Shown here piece after piece: positions 53,995-62,663 of a stretch of DNA of 64,000 bases. Under the pieces are notes generated by a model. That model saw only the letters and a program-made list of their open reading frames with translations. It did no database searches and was not told the origin of the DNA. The number at the start of each line of letters is the position of its first letter. The first letter of the stretch is position 1. A program made the position numbers and the translations under genes. The stretch comes from Sva-07 sp963828415. Its GTDB lineage: Bacteria; Actinomycetota; Acidimicrobiia; Acidimicrobiales; Ilumatobacteraceae. The stretch lies in contig CAWHEI010000001.1 of assembly GCA_963828415.1 (NCBI GenBank), positions 744,001 to 808,000 on the forward strand. The letters run 5' to 3'.

Positions 53995-54046
53995 GGTCAC
54001 ACACTGCCCGACTCGGCGACCTCGCAACAGGGGCGGACGTCCTTGG

Positions 54047-55477
54047 TCACGGCTCGCCGTCACCCGCCTGGAGCAGACCCAGCGCTCCTCGACCCGGGAA
54101 GTTGAAGGCGTGGGTGACCATCGGATAGAGCCCGTCCTCGGCCGCCTTCAGTTCGATCACGGCGCCCTGCGCAGGTGCCAGGTCGACGGCCTGCGAGCCC
54201 CAGTTGCCTTCGTTGCCTCGCTCGAGGTGGATGCCCTCCTTGATCACGTTGTCGAAGATCGTGCCGACGATGTGGAACGACGAGTCGATCGACGGCCCCA
54301 CATCGAGGACGAACAGTCGCACTTCTTCACCGGTTGGGATCTCGATCGGGATGTCGCGGTACTGGAACGCCGCACCGTTGAACATCACGAAGTCGGGCTC
54401 CGGAGCGGCCTGGTTGGCCTTGGCGAACGACGACACCTCGCCCTGCGGGCCGAGGTACCACTCGTGCTGGACGATGAAGAACTCGTTCTCCATCGGCGGG
54501 AGCCCGCCCTCGGGTTCGACAATGACCATGCCGAACATGCCGTTGGCGATGTGGTGCAGCACCGGGTCGGTGCCGCAGTGGTACATCCAGACACCCGCAT
54601 AGTCGGTCGTGAACTCGTAGATCAGCTCCTCACCCGGCGCGATCGATCGCATCTCGTCGTTCCAGGCGACCTGCGATGCGTGGAAGTCGACCGAGTGCGA
54701 AACCGTCGCCTCCGGCGGGTTGATCAGGTGGACGCGAACCGTGTCGCCGACGTGAGTGCGGATGACCGGACCCGGCATCGTGCCGTTGAACGTCCAGATC
54801 TGCTGGACGTATCCCTCGGCCACGGTCGCCAGCTTCTCCTCGACCACCATCTCGACGTCGATCAAGTCACCGCCGTTCGGAGCGCCACCCGGCGTCAGCG
54901 TGAAGCCCTCGCCTTCTCCGCGGGCGGGTGCACGCGGATCTCGCCACTCGTACGGCGGTGCGTCGGGGTCGGCCTCGACGGCCATCGCCTCGTCGGCCGC
55001 CGCGTGCCCATCATCGACTGCGACATCGGGCGTCGCCTCGGTCCGGACAACGCCTTCCATGCCCGCCTCGGCATGACCGGGGATCGAGCAGATGTACCTG
55101 ATGCCCTCGGCAGGTACCTCGAACTCGAACTCGACGGTCTCGCCGGCTGCCGCAACGATCGCGTCGCCGTTGTCGAACTTGATGTCGTGCTCGATCGTGC
55201 CGTTGTTGACAAGCGTGCCGGAATACGTCCCGGCAGTGGCCATCACGTCCGACGGAGCGAAGGCAAACTCGGTGGCCACGAATTCGACGTTGTCACCCGG
55301 TGCAACCTCCGCCGACGCCGATCCCGTGTCGGCAGCTGCCGGAGCACCCGATGCGCCTCCGCTCGCCCCGCCTCCCCCTGTTGCGCCTGCGCCATCGGGC
55401 GCATCGGTGCCACACGCGGCAGCGGCAACGACGAGCACTGCGGCGACGCCGACTCTGACGAACGATCGGATGTGCAT
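54047..55477 (-). CDS. nirK: copper nitrite reductase with extra N-terminal cupredoxin
   Basis: 476-aa exported lipoprotein (lipobox AAAAC, Cys about 22) reducing nitrite to NO outside the membrane. After a Gly/Ala/Ser linker comes a plastocyanin-like domain (HDIKFDNG, CSIPGHAEAGM), then the two NirK cupredoxin domains. Type-1 copper ligands are in MYHCGTDPVLHHIANGMFG; SHSVDFHAS holds the active-site Asp and type-2 His; SSFHIVGTIFDN carries the second-domain catalytic His. The third copper domain may accept electrons directly. AGGAGGTC precedes the ATG. A DosR-like box and a 31-bp dyad lie upstream. Confidence 0.9.
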   Translation of the reverse strand: MHIRSFVRVGVAAVLVVAAAACGTDAPDGAGATGGGGASGGASGAPAAADTGSASAEVAPGDNVEFVATEFAFAPSDVMATAGTYSGTLVNNGTIEHDIKFDNGDAIVAAAGETVEFEFEVPAEGIRYICSIPGHAEAGMEGVVRTEATPDVAVDDGHAAADEAMAVEADPDAPPYEWRDPRAPARGEGEGFTLTPGGAPNGGDLIDVEMVVEEKLATVAEGYVQQIWTFNGTMPGPVIRTHVGDTVRVHLINPPEATVSHSVDFHASQVAWNDEMRSIAPGEELIYEFTTDYAGVWMYHCGTDPVLHHIANGMFGMVIVEPEGGLPPMENEFFIVQHEWYLGPQGEVSSFAKANQAAPEPDFVMFNGAAFQYRDIPIEIPTGEEVRLFVLDVGPSIDSSFHIVGTIFDNVIKEGIHLERGNEGNWGSQAVDLAPAQGAVIELKAAEDGLYPMVTHAFNFPGRGALGLLQAGDGEP

Positions 55478-55519
55478 CGGTGACCTCCTGGGTCGGTCCC
55501 GGCCGACGAGCCGGATCTA

Positions 55520-55550
55520 TCCATGAGTCTCACAGTCAGCAACTCATGGA
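55520..55550 (-). promoter_or_regulatory. 31-bp operator-like dyad upstream of nirK
   Basis: Perfect 9-bp arms TCCATGAGT and ACTCATGGA separated by 13 bases. It lies 43 bases before the nirK ATG, just upstream of a GATAGAT (-10 like). The same 31-bp arrangement occurs at 56200-56230. It may bind the Rrf2 protein or another dimeric regulator; this is not shown. Confidence 0.65.
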
Positions 55551-55554
55551 CCCA

Positions 55555-55568
55555 GGGGCGAAGGTCCC
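55555..55568. promoter_or_regulatory. DosR-like box (copy A)
   Basis: GGGGCGAAGGTCCC, which on the minus strand reads GGGACCTTCGCCCC, matches the degenerate GGGAC-N4-G-N-CCC box. It is 4 bases from the nirK dyad. Confidence 0.5.
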
Positions 55569-55604
55569 GACACCCTTTCGCAGAGCGCCCAGACACCACC
55601 TCAC

Positions 55605-55644
55605 CGATGAGCGAACCGACCGGATACGGCGGTCTCGCTCATCG
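55605..55644. repeat. palindromic repeat, family GATGAGC-N24-GCTCATC (copy 3)
   Basis: Arms CGATGAGC (55605-55612) and GCTCATCG... (55637-55644) with a 24-base centre containing GAACCG and ATACGG. It lies between the nirK promoter and the 3' end of the stress-protein gene. Confidence 0.75.
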
Positions 55645-55665
55645 CAACCGGGTGGAGCGGGCTGG

Positions 55666-56118
55666 TCAGGAGGTGGTGGACACGACGGTGACGGGGACGG
55701 TTACCTTGCGGCCGATGCGGCACGGGAGGTCCTGGCGGAGCCACCGCGACACCTTGGTGGGCAATGTCGACACGATGACCTCGTCGTAGCCCTGCGCTCC
55801 GACGAGCCGGGCGACCGCTGCGGGCGTGTCGGGGTCGAGGGACAACTCCCCCGACGCCGTGACGCCGAGCCCGGCCAACCAACCCAGGCCGAACTCGAGC
55901 TGCTCCTGCGCCGCCCGGCGGTCTTCATCGATGTCGCGGCTCAGCGTGGGCGCCATGTCGGCTGCGGTCGCTCCGACCGCAACCGCCGACGCCACCGGAC
56001 TCGGAACCGGGACCACCAGGTGCGCTACGCACGGCGCAGTTCGTACTCGCGTTTCGATCAACTCCGCCAGCTCGGAACCACCCAGCGAGCGATTCCCGAC
56101 GATCAACACTTTGCTCAT
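55666..56118 (-). CDS. universal-stress-protein-like protein
   Basis: 150 aa from ATG 56118, with GGGGGGC ahead. Rossmann-like fold: KVLIVGNRSLGGSELAELI at the start and GYDEVIVSTLPTKVSRWLRQDL near the end, a pattern of the USP superfamily; the ATP-binding Gly motif is weak. A TACAGT -10 lies at 56151-56146, giving a short leader. USP genes are classic members of DosR regulons, and a DosR-like box lies at 56184-56197. Confidence 0.75.
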   Translation of the reverse strand: MSKVLIVGNRSLGGSELAELIETRVRTAPCVAHLVVPVPSPVASAVAVGATAADMAPTLSRDIDEDRRAAQEQLEFGLGWLAGLGVTASGELSLDPDTPAAVARLVGAQGYDEVIVSTLPTKVSRWLRQDLPCRIGRKVTVPVTVVSTTS

Positions 56119-56183
56119 CTGCCCCCCACGTGCGATGTGCAAGTCACTGTAGGCGCTGGCAGCGACCGGCGCTCGAACTTCAC

Positions 56184-56197
56184 GGGACGTTGGCCCC
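56184..56197. promoter_or_regulatory. DosR-like box (copy B)
   Basis: GGGACGTTGGCCCC, between the stress-protein gene (minus) and the WD40 gene (plus), about 45-60 bases upstream of the predicted stress-protein transcription start. Confidence 0.5.
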
Positions 56198-56199
56198 TA

Positions 56200-56230
56200 T
56201 CCATGAGTCACCTAGTAGTTGATTCATGGA
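56200..56230 (+). promoter_or_regulatory. 31-bp operator-like dyad (stress protein / WD40 gene)
   Basis: TCCATGAGT and ATTCATGGA (8 of 9 paired) separated by 13 bases, following the box at 56184-56197 by two bases. The 13 bases CTATCCATGAGTC at its start are identical to those of the nirK dyad. Confidence 0.6.
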
Positions 56231-56275
56231 GCCGTGGCTCCGTTGCTTGCTCTTCGCCGCCCGCACGCACCGGCG

Positions 56276-58363
56276 GTGCATCGTCGCCTTCCGTTGTCCT
56301 GCGTCGTCTCTGCGCTCACTCTGAGCCTCGGCGGGCTGACGGCGTGCGCGTCCTCGCTGCCGACCACTGCTCCAACGAACACCGCAATGCATGCCGCCCC
56401 GACGCCCGATGTGGCGGCTGGGCATCACTTCGAGCAGGTCACGACCTTCGGGTCGGGTCGAGCCCTCGCCGTGGCGGCAACCGACACGATCTCGGTCATC
56501 GCCACCACCATCGGCGTCAACGTCCAGAGCGACGGCGTCGTCGAGGAACTCCCGACTTCGCTGGCACCCCCGCTGGCCGATGTGATGATCGCCAGTGACG
56601 GCCGCTCGGCGCTTCTGGTCGACCAATCAGGCACCGCCGAGCTGTGGTCCCTCGACCACAACAGTCGGGTGCAGTCGTTCGATGCAGTCGTCTCGGCACG
56701 ATTCGCCGAGGACGGCGAGTCGATCGATGTCATCGGAGCCGAATCAGTCACCCGGGTCCTCGCTACCGATGGCTCAATCGTCAGCCGAGCGGATCGTGGG
56801 GTCTTGGGTACCGCAGCGGCGATGGCATGGTTCGGGCCGGGCCAGCAGGCGCTGATGATCGGCTCCGACGGATCGAGCGAACGATGGGATGGGGCCACGG
56901 TGGCCGCCGTCCCGATCGAGCCCGCCACGGCCAGGCTGGTGCGCCGCGCCGTCGGCGACCCGGCTCGGGCACGCGTCGTGCTCGGCGTCACCGGCAACGA
57001 TCGGTTCGCCGGTTCCCTCGTCGTGGTCGACACCGCAACAGGCGCCGAGATATGGCGCCACGACGTGGGAGATGACGCCGCCGAGCCCACTTGGGACGTC
57101 GGCGATGACGGACGGGTTCTCGCCGTCGCCGACTTGGAGGTGAAACTGCTCGCTCTCGACGGCGAGGTAGAGACATCGTGGGACCTCACCGGCGATGAGT
57201 CCGTCGTGTCCGTCGTCGCGTTGGACACGGGCGGTTACGCCGTCGTGCGGGCGCGTGGATCCATCCAGTTCGTCGGTGCCGACGGTGTGGTGATCGCCGA
57301 TGAGGTCGCCGGCGGCAAGCGACTCGTCGACCAGACCGCGACGGTGTCCACCGGTGGGATCATCGCCGCCGATGTCGACGGACGAGTGACTCGCTGGGAT
57401 TCGAGAGGCGAGATGGTCAACGATGTCACGTCGTTCGTCGCAGGTCGGATCAACGATGTCGCCGTGTCGGCCGATGGGCACGTCGCCGCGGCAGCAGCGT
57501 CCGATGGGAACGTCGCGCTGCTCGCCCTGAGCGACACGTCGCCGAACGAGTCGATGCAACAGCGATTCGCTCACCCCGAGGGAAACGTGGACAGCGTTGC
57601 ATTCGTTCCCGACGGCACCGCGGTCGTTTCCGGCGTGAGCGAGGCGAACGGCACAAACTCCTTCGACGACACCCTCAGCAGGTGGGAAGTTTCCAGCGAC
57701 GAACGACTCTTCGCCGTCGGTGGGATCCCGGAGCCGATCATGGGATGCACCGAGTTCCGCAACACCGTGCTCGTCGCTCCAGGCGGTGAGTTCTTCGTGG
57801 CACCGTTCCATGATTTCAGCGTGTCGATCCGCGACACCGGCGACGGTTCGGTGATTCACGAGTTCCCCGAGCACATCAGCATCGTGTGGGATCTGTCCAT
57901 CTCGGATGATGGCCGCCGGCTCGCGACGTCCTCAGACGACTGGACCGTGCGGGTCTGGGACCTGGACGACTACACACTGATCTCCGAGATCGAGACGCGA
58001 CCCGGGGGATTCCTCGAAGTGGAGTTCCTGCCCGACGGCCGGTCGCTCGTCGTGTCCGACATCTCGGGCAAGGTGCACCTGCTCGACATCGAGAGTGAAT
58101 CGGTGACCGCAACCTTCGACGGCGAGAAGGACCCCGAGGCCCGCCTGGCGATCTCACCCGATGGCCACTACGTCTCTGCCGGATCCGACGAAGGTGGAGC
58201 GATCCTGGTCTGGGAGACATCGACCGGCAAGATCGTCCAAGAGATCGACGGGCACGCAGCGACTGTCACCAGCGTCCAGTTCACGCCCGACGGCCTCGGG
58301 CTCGTCAGCGGCTCAGCCGACGGCACCGTTCGCCTGTGGCGGGTCTCGGACGCGTCCGGATAG
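56276..58363 (+). CDS. WD40-repeat lipoprotein
   Basis: 695 aa. GTG 56276 gives a lipoprotein signal (HRRLPLSCVVSALTLSLGGLTAC, lipobox Cys about 24); longer starts add no signal. The rest is beta-propeller: faint repeats in the N-terminal half, clear WD40 repeats near the end (TSSDDWTVRVWDLDD, GGAILVWETS, VSGSADGTVRLWRVSD). Probably two propellers outside the membrane acting as a scaffold or ligand binder. Its promoter shares elements with nirK. No enzymatic domain seen. Confidence 0.8.
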   Translation: MHRRLPLSCVVSALTLSLGGLTACASSLPTTAPTNTAMHAAPTPDVAAGHHFEQVTTFGSGRALAVAATDTISVIATTIGVNVQSDGVVEELPTSLAPPLADVMIASDGRSALLVDQSGTAELWSLDHNSRVQSFDAVVSARFAEDGESIDVIGAESVTRVLATDGSIVSRADRGVLGTAAAMAWFGPGQQALMIGSDGSSERWDGATVAAVPIEPATARLVRRAVGDPARARVVLGVTGNDRFAGSLVVVDTATGAEIWRHDVGDDAAEPTWDVGDDGRVLAVADLEVKLLALDGEVETSWDLTGDESVVSVVALDTGGYAVVRARGSIQFVGADGVVIADEVAGGKRLVDQTATVSTGGIIAADVDGRVTRWDSRGEMVNDVTSFVAGRINDVAVSADGHVAAAAASDGNVALLALSDTSPNESMQQRFAHPEGNVDSVAFVPDGTAVVSGVSEANGTNSFDDTLSRWEVSSDERLFAVGGIPEPIMGCTEFRNTVLVAPGGEFFVAPFHDFSVSIRDTGDGSVIHEFPEHISIVWDLSISDDGRRLATSSDDWTVRVWDLDDYTLISEIETRPGGFLEVEFLPDGRSLVVSDISGKVHLLDIESESVTATFDGEKDPEARLAISPDGHYVSAGSDEGGAILVWETSTGKIVQEIDGHAATVTSVQFTPDGLGLVSGSADGTVRLWRVSDASG

Positions 58364-58417
58364 CGGTTCGGTCGCCCAGCTTCGTCGTGGACGATCTCGA
58401 TCTGAAACAGTGAGCCG

Positions 58418-59493
58418 ATGCTGCTCGACTCCCTCGACCTGACCGCCGACGCCTTTGCGGCTGCCACCGGCTGGGTCGCAAAGCCTGAGGGCATGTGCAA
58501 GGGCGACGTGTGCGTTCCCGTGTCCCGGCGCGATGGGCGCTGACGGCTCGCTCGACGTTGCGTCCGTGGCCGAACGGCTGGGCATGGCACTCGTCGCCGA
58601 CGACGACGCCGGTGTCTGGGCGCTCGGGCCGGAGAGTGGTGGCCGAGCACTCACCACCGCGCACAGTCGCGCAGATCGAACTGCCCGACGTCGATGGGAA
58701 TCCCTTCAACCTGGCGGCGATGCACGGCCGCAAGGTGTTGCTCGTCGCCTGGGCGTCGTGGTGAGGCTGTTCGGCTGACCTGCCCGTGTGGCAGGCACTC
58801 CACGAAGAACTCGAACCGCTCGGCCTGAGCGTGGTCACCGTCGCCCTCGACCTCGATCCCGAGAAGGCCCGACCCTGGATCGACGCTGCGTCGCCTACGC
58901 ATCCATCGCTCATCGACAGCCACCACCGCATCGACGAGTTGCTCGGTGTCTCGAACGTCCCGATGGCGGTGTGGATCGACGAGACCGGCACCCTCGTGCG
59001 ACCAGCAGAGGGAGCATCGATCCAGCCGAGCCCGTTCGCCGCCATCGAGATCAACGACGAGATGCCCGACCGACTTCAGGCAGTGCTGCGTGAGTTCAAG
59101 CAGATGCCCGAGACCGGCCCCGCCTATCGTGCGGCGATCGTCGACTGGGCGCACCATGGGGTCGACAGCCCGTACGCCATGTCACCCGACGAGGTGATCG
59201 CCGCGTCGCAACCCCGCACGGCCGACCACAGCCGCGCCGCTGCCTGCTTCGAGTTGGGCATCGCCGCCGAACGCCGCGGCGACCATCCGGCAGCGATGAC
59301 GTGGTGGAAACAGGCCCACGCGCTGTTCCCGGAGAACTGGACGTACAAGCGCCAGGCCTGGACACTCGAGTCGACGCCGGACGGCGCCGACTCGGACAAG
59401 GCCCAGGAAGTCCAGGACTCATATGGCACCTCGTGGAGCGACGAGTTCCTCGCCACCGGCGGCGCCAACTACACCGTGACGCCCCAGCTCTGA
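58418..59493 (+). CDS. selenocysteine-type ResA-like redox protein (frame breaks)
   Basis: Joined product of about 357 aa. N-terminal part ATGWVAKPEGMCKGDVCVPV, then GADGSLDVASVAERLGMAL, then a redoxin domain QIELPDVDGNPFNLAAMHG and VLLVAWASW followed in frame by TGA (58762-58764) and GCSADLPVWQALHEEL. The TGA stands where the WAxxUGC selenoprotein family has selenocysteine (WASW-U-GC), and a hairpin fitting a bacterial SECIS follows. After the redoxin fold, a helical TPR-like tail (AACFELGIAAERRGDHPAAM). Two single-base insertions are implied: at the GGG of 58535-58537 and within 58632-58672. No sel genes are in the window. Confidence 0.72.
58779..58795 (+). promoter_or_regulatory. candidate bacterial SECIS hairpin
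   Basis: CCTGCC-CGTGT-GGCAGG: six perfect base pairs with a five-base loop having G second and GU inside. The loop begins 20 bases after the TGA, within the 16-37 base range known for bacterial SECIS elements that load SelB. Confidence 0.6.
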
Positions 59494-59513
59494 CCGTCGT
59501 TGGCGACCGGCGC

Positions 59514-60569
59514 TCAGAAGCCCAGGACGGACCCCGAGTCGAGGTCGTCGACCGCGGCGAAGGTTCGCCGAACGAGCTCGTCGAACAGCGCCGCGCCGCG
59601 GGCGTTCGCCGGGTCGATCGTCAGCAAGCTCGCCCCGAACGACACCGCGTAGAAGAGCATGCCCTCGACGTAGCCGCGTCGAACGCCCTCGAGGGTGACC
59701 CGATCGTCGGGGATACCGGCGGCGTGGACGCCGTCGATGTACCGTTCGATCAGCCCGTCCTCGAGTTCGCGCCGAACGGGCACGGTCAGGTTGTTCGCAC
59801 AGAAGTACACCAGGTCGGTCTGACCAGGTGCCCGCATGCTGAGCTGCCAGTCGACCACGGCGACCGAACCGTCGTCGGCGAAGAACAGGTTGTCGAGCCG
59901 GAAGTCGCCGTGGATCAGGGTGACCGGATCGTCCTGGTGTGTCTGGATCCACGAGGGGATCCCGGACACGAACTGCTCGCACCATCGCAGGCACCGTTGC
60001 GGGAGTTCGTCGGCGTACCGTTCGAGAAACCCGGGCCAGCCGAGTTCGAACATCGGTCCGAGGCCGAGCACCGCGGGATCATCGATGCCGGGCATCCAGT
60101 CGAACGACGACAACGACGCGTGTTCGAACCAGGCGCCGTGGTGGCGTGCGAGCAGGTCGATCGAGCGCTCGGCCTGGTCGCGGGTCGCTCCGGCGAGATG
60201 ATCACCGGGAATCGCCGGCGCGAGGTCTTCGAGGACGAGGCACGGTGGATCGAGCGTGTTGACGTAGGCGTGTGGCACACGGATGTTGAGATGCCCAGCG
60301 ACGTCACGGTAGAAGCAGTGCTCGCGCTCCCAGACCCGCATCATCTCGCCGATGGCGCGACCCCCGGGGTCCGACGTCGGCAGTTTCACGATCACCGAGC
60401 GAGGCACACCGGGCGTTGCCGAGGCCACCGCCACCCGGGCGAGTTGGCCCATGAACCCCTCGCCGGCGGCAATCGGATGCACCTCGATCGAGTCGATCGT
60501 TGCGCCGAGTGCGTCCGCCAACCACACAGCGTCGATGTCGGCGATCGTGGCCGGGGTCGGCATGGACAT
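59514..60569 (-). CDS. APH-fold phosphotransferase
   Basis: 351-aa kinase-like protein of the aminoglycoside/choline phosphotransferase superfamily. Catalytic loop LIHGDFRLDNLFF, metal motif VAVVDWQLSMRAPG, and an N-lobe with VIVKLPTSDP. In acyl-CoA-degrading Actinobacteria such proteins sit near lipid genes, but here the neighbours give no clue. ATG 60569 or 60563. Divergent from the L,D-transpeptidase gene. Confidence 0.83.
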   Translation of the reverse strand: MSMPTPATIADIDAVWLADALGATIDSIEVHPIAAGEGFMGQLARVAVASATPGVPRSVIVKLPTSDPGGRAIGEMMRVWEREHCFYRDVAGHLNIRVPHAYVNTLDPPCLVLEDLAPAIPGDHLAGATRDQAERSIDLLARHHGAWFEHASLSSFDWMPGIDDPAVLGLGPMFELGWPGFLERYADELPQRCLRWCEQFVSGIPSWIQTHQDDPVTLIHGDFRLDNLFFADDGSVAVVDWQLSMRAPGQTDLVYFCANNLTVPVRRELEDGLIERYIDGVHAAGIPDDRVTLEGVRRGYVEGMLFYAVSFGASLLTIDPANARGAALFDELVRRTFAAVDDLDSGSVLGF

Positions 60570-60701
60570 GCATCCTGACACGCAAGGAGCGGCAGATCGT
60601 GGCCGGAGCGCCCGACCACACGTCACGCTCGGCGACCATCACCTTCGACCACACCTTGAGCCCGATGGCGCAACCCTGACCAACTGCCGTATCGTTGTCG
60701 G

Positions 60702-62663
60702 ATGCGTTCACGGTCAGTTCTTGCCGGCCTCGTTGCGTTGGGCAGCGTCATCAGCGCCACCTTGGTTGCAGCGGTGGCCATTCCGGCACCTGCGGTCCAG
60801 GCTGCCGGCCCAACCAGTTCCTACGTCGCCATGGCGACCTCGCAGCGACTCCTCGACACTCGCCAGTCCGCACCGGTGCAGGCCGGCGGCACGATCTCGG
60901 TCAGCGTCACCGGGGCTGCACCGTTGCCGGCATTGGGCACGGTGACCGCTGCGGTACTCAACCTCACCGTCACACCGCCGTCCGGGCCTGGTTTCTGGAC
61001 GGTGTGGCCACACACCAGCTCACGTCCTGAAGCGTCGAACCTCAACGTCGACGAATTGCAGAACCTGGCCGGCAACGTCACACCCAACCTGGTCACCGTA
61101 CCGGTCGGACCTGACGGTGTGGTTGACGTCTACAGCAGCGGCGGCGGCAACGTCATCGTCGACCTCCTCGGGTACTACACCCCAGCGGACGTGGCAACCG
61201 CTGGTCGATTCGAGCCGCTGGCTGCCCCAGCCCGCGTGCTCGACACGCGAGGCACGGCCACCTTCGCACCCGGCGAGACACGGGCCTTCTCGGTGCCTGG
61301 CGCCGCCGGCGCGAGCGCGGTTGCCGTCAATCTCACGGCGGTCACCAACAACCCGGGGTTCTGGCAGGTGTACGCCCAGGGCAGCCCGGTGCCCGCCACC
61401 TCGAATCTCAATTCGCCCGCGGGGTTCTCGGCAGCGATCGCCAACCAGGCAATCGTCACCGTCGACCCCGCCGGCGCCATCTCGATCTACTCCGAGAGCG
61501 GCGGCGATCTGCTGATCGACCTGGTCGGCACCTACACCGGGTCGGGAGCGGCAGCGTCAACAACCGGGTTGTTCGTCCCCATGACGTCGCCGACGCGCAT
61601 CGTCGACACTCGCATCGCCGGCTTGAACCCGTTGGGTGGCACGACGCGGCCGTCGATCAAGACCAGCTTCGAGGTCCCGATCACGACCAATCCGATCATC
61701 GGCCGCCCTGACGTGTCTGCCGTCGTGTTGAACGCAACCACCGTCGACGCGCTCACGATCGGCTACATCACCGTCGGAACCGCCGGCGCCACCAATCCGA
61801 CGGTGGCCCCATCGACCTCCACGATGAACGTCGTGCGACCGTCGCAGATGCTCGCGAACCACGCCATCGTCCCTGTCTCCACACGTGGCTTCTCGATGTA
61901 CACCGAACCGGGCGGCCACCTGCTCGCCGATCTCGCCGGATACTTCGTCGGCTCACCTGCAGCAGCGCCGTTCGGACCGAAGACGAACCCGTCTCCTGCG
62001 AGGTGTTCCACGGCAACGGTCGGAGAGCCGGCAGCAGCCGTCGGCCCGATCGTGTGGGGCTCGTCTCGTGCGGCCGTCGCCACCCTGCAGTCCCGACTCC
62101 TCCAACTCGGATTCTGGAACGCTGGCGCCGATGGCGGCTACGGACTGTCCACCACCCAAGCAGTGATGGCATTCCAGAAGTGGAAGGGCCTGCCGGCGAC
62201 CACGGTGGTCGACAACGCAACAGCGATTGCGTTGAACACCGAGCTGTGCCGGCCTGCCGCCGGACGAACCGGTGATCTCCTCGAGGTCGACAAGACCAAG
62301 CAGATCGCCTTCGTGGTGCGCGACGGCGCGGTGCAGTACGTCTTCAACGTCTCGACCGGCAATGGCAAGTCGTACGACGAGGAAGACCAGAAAGCCGCTG
62401 GACGCCGAGTGATCGGCGTGGCCCTCACCCCAACGGGCACCTTCCGCACCTATCGCGAGCACGACGTCTCGCGCTACGAGGGCGACCTCGGCTCGTTGTA
62501 CCGTCCCAAGTTCGTCATCGGCGGCATCGCGGTGCACGGCGCACCGAGAGTGCCGAACTACCCGGCGTCACACGGCTGTGTCCGAGTCGCCAACCCGGTG
62601 ATGGATCTGATCTGGAGCCAGAACCTGCTCCCCTTGCGTTCAACGGTGTGGATCCACGACTGA
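60702..62663 (+). CDS. secreted L,D-transpeptidase with three beta repeats
   Basis: 653 aa. Signal peptide to about residue 34 (AVQAAGP), then three repeats of about 120 aa each opening with SQRLLDTR, PARVLDTR and PTRIVDTR, then a peptidoglycan-binding domain (AVATLQSRLLQLGFW, about 450-510), then a YkuD catalytic domain with the cysteine in HGAPRVPNYPASHGCVRV. It cross-links peptidoglycan through 3-3 bonds. TATCGT (60690-60695) lies six bases before the ATG, a leaderless promoter. Its end overlaps the opposite antiporter gene by 24 bases. Confidence 0.9.
   Translation: MRSRSVLAGLVALGSVISATLVAAVAIPAPAVQAAGPTSSYVAMATSQRLLDTRQSAPVQAGGTISVSVTGAAPLPALGTVTAAVLNLTVTPPSGPGFWTVWPHTSSRPEASNLNVDELQNLAGNVTPNLVTVPVGPDGVVDVYSSGGGNVIVDLLGYYTPADVATAGRFEPLAAPARVLDTRGTATFAPGETRAFSVPGAAGASAVAVNLTAVTNNPGFWQVYAQGSPVPATSNLNSPAGFSAAIANQAIVTVDPAGAISIYSESGGDLLIDLVGTYTGSGAAASTTGLFVPMTSPTRIVDTRIAGLNPLGGTTRPSIKTSFEVPITTNPIIGRPDVSAVVLNATTVDALTIGYITVGTAGATNPTVAPSTSTMNVVRPSQMLANHAIVPVSTRGFSMYTEPGGHLLADLAGYFVGSPAAAPFGPKTNPSPARCSTATVGEPAAAVGPIVWGSSRAAVATLQSRLLQLGFWNAGADGGYGLSTTQAVMAFQKWKGLPATTVVDNATAIALNTELCRPAAGRTGDLLEVDKTKQIAFVVRDGAVQYVFNVSTGNGKSYDEEDQKAAGRRVIGVALTPTGTFRTYREHDVSRYEGDLGSLYRPKFVIGGIAVHGAPRVPNYPASHGCVRVANPVMDLIWSQNLLPLRSTVWIHD

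Noticed and set aside
55520..56230. IS or transposon ends flanking the stress-protein gene
   Set aside because: The two 31-bp dyads lie in promoters with the same box spacing, there is no transposase and no target duplication.
58762..58764. Plain stop codon ending the redoxin gene
   Set aside because: Conserved redoxin sequence continues in the same frame, the position is the Sec site of the WAxxUGC family, and a SECIS-like hairpin follows.
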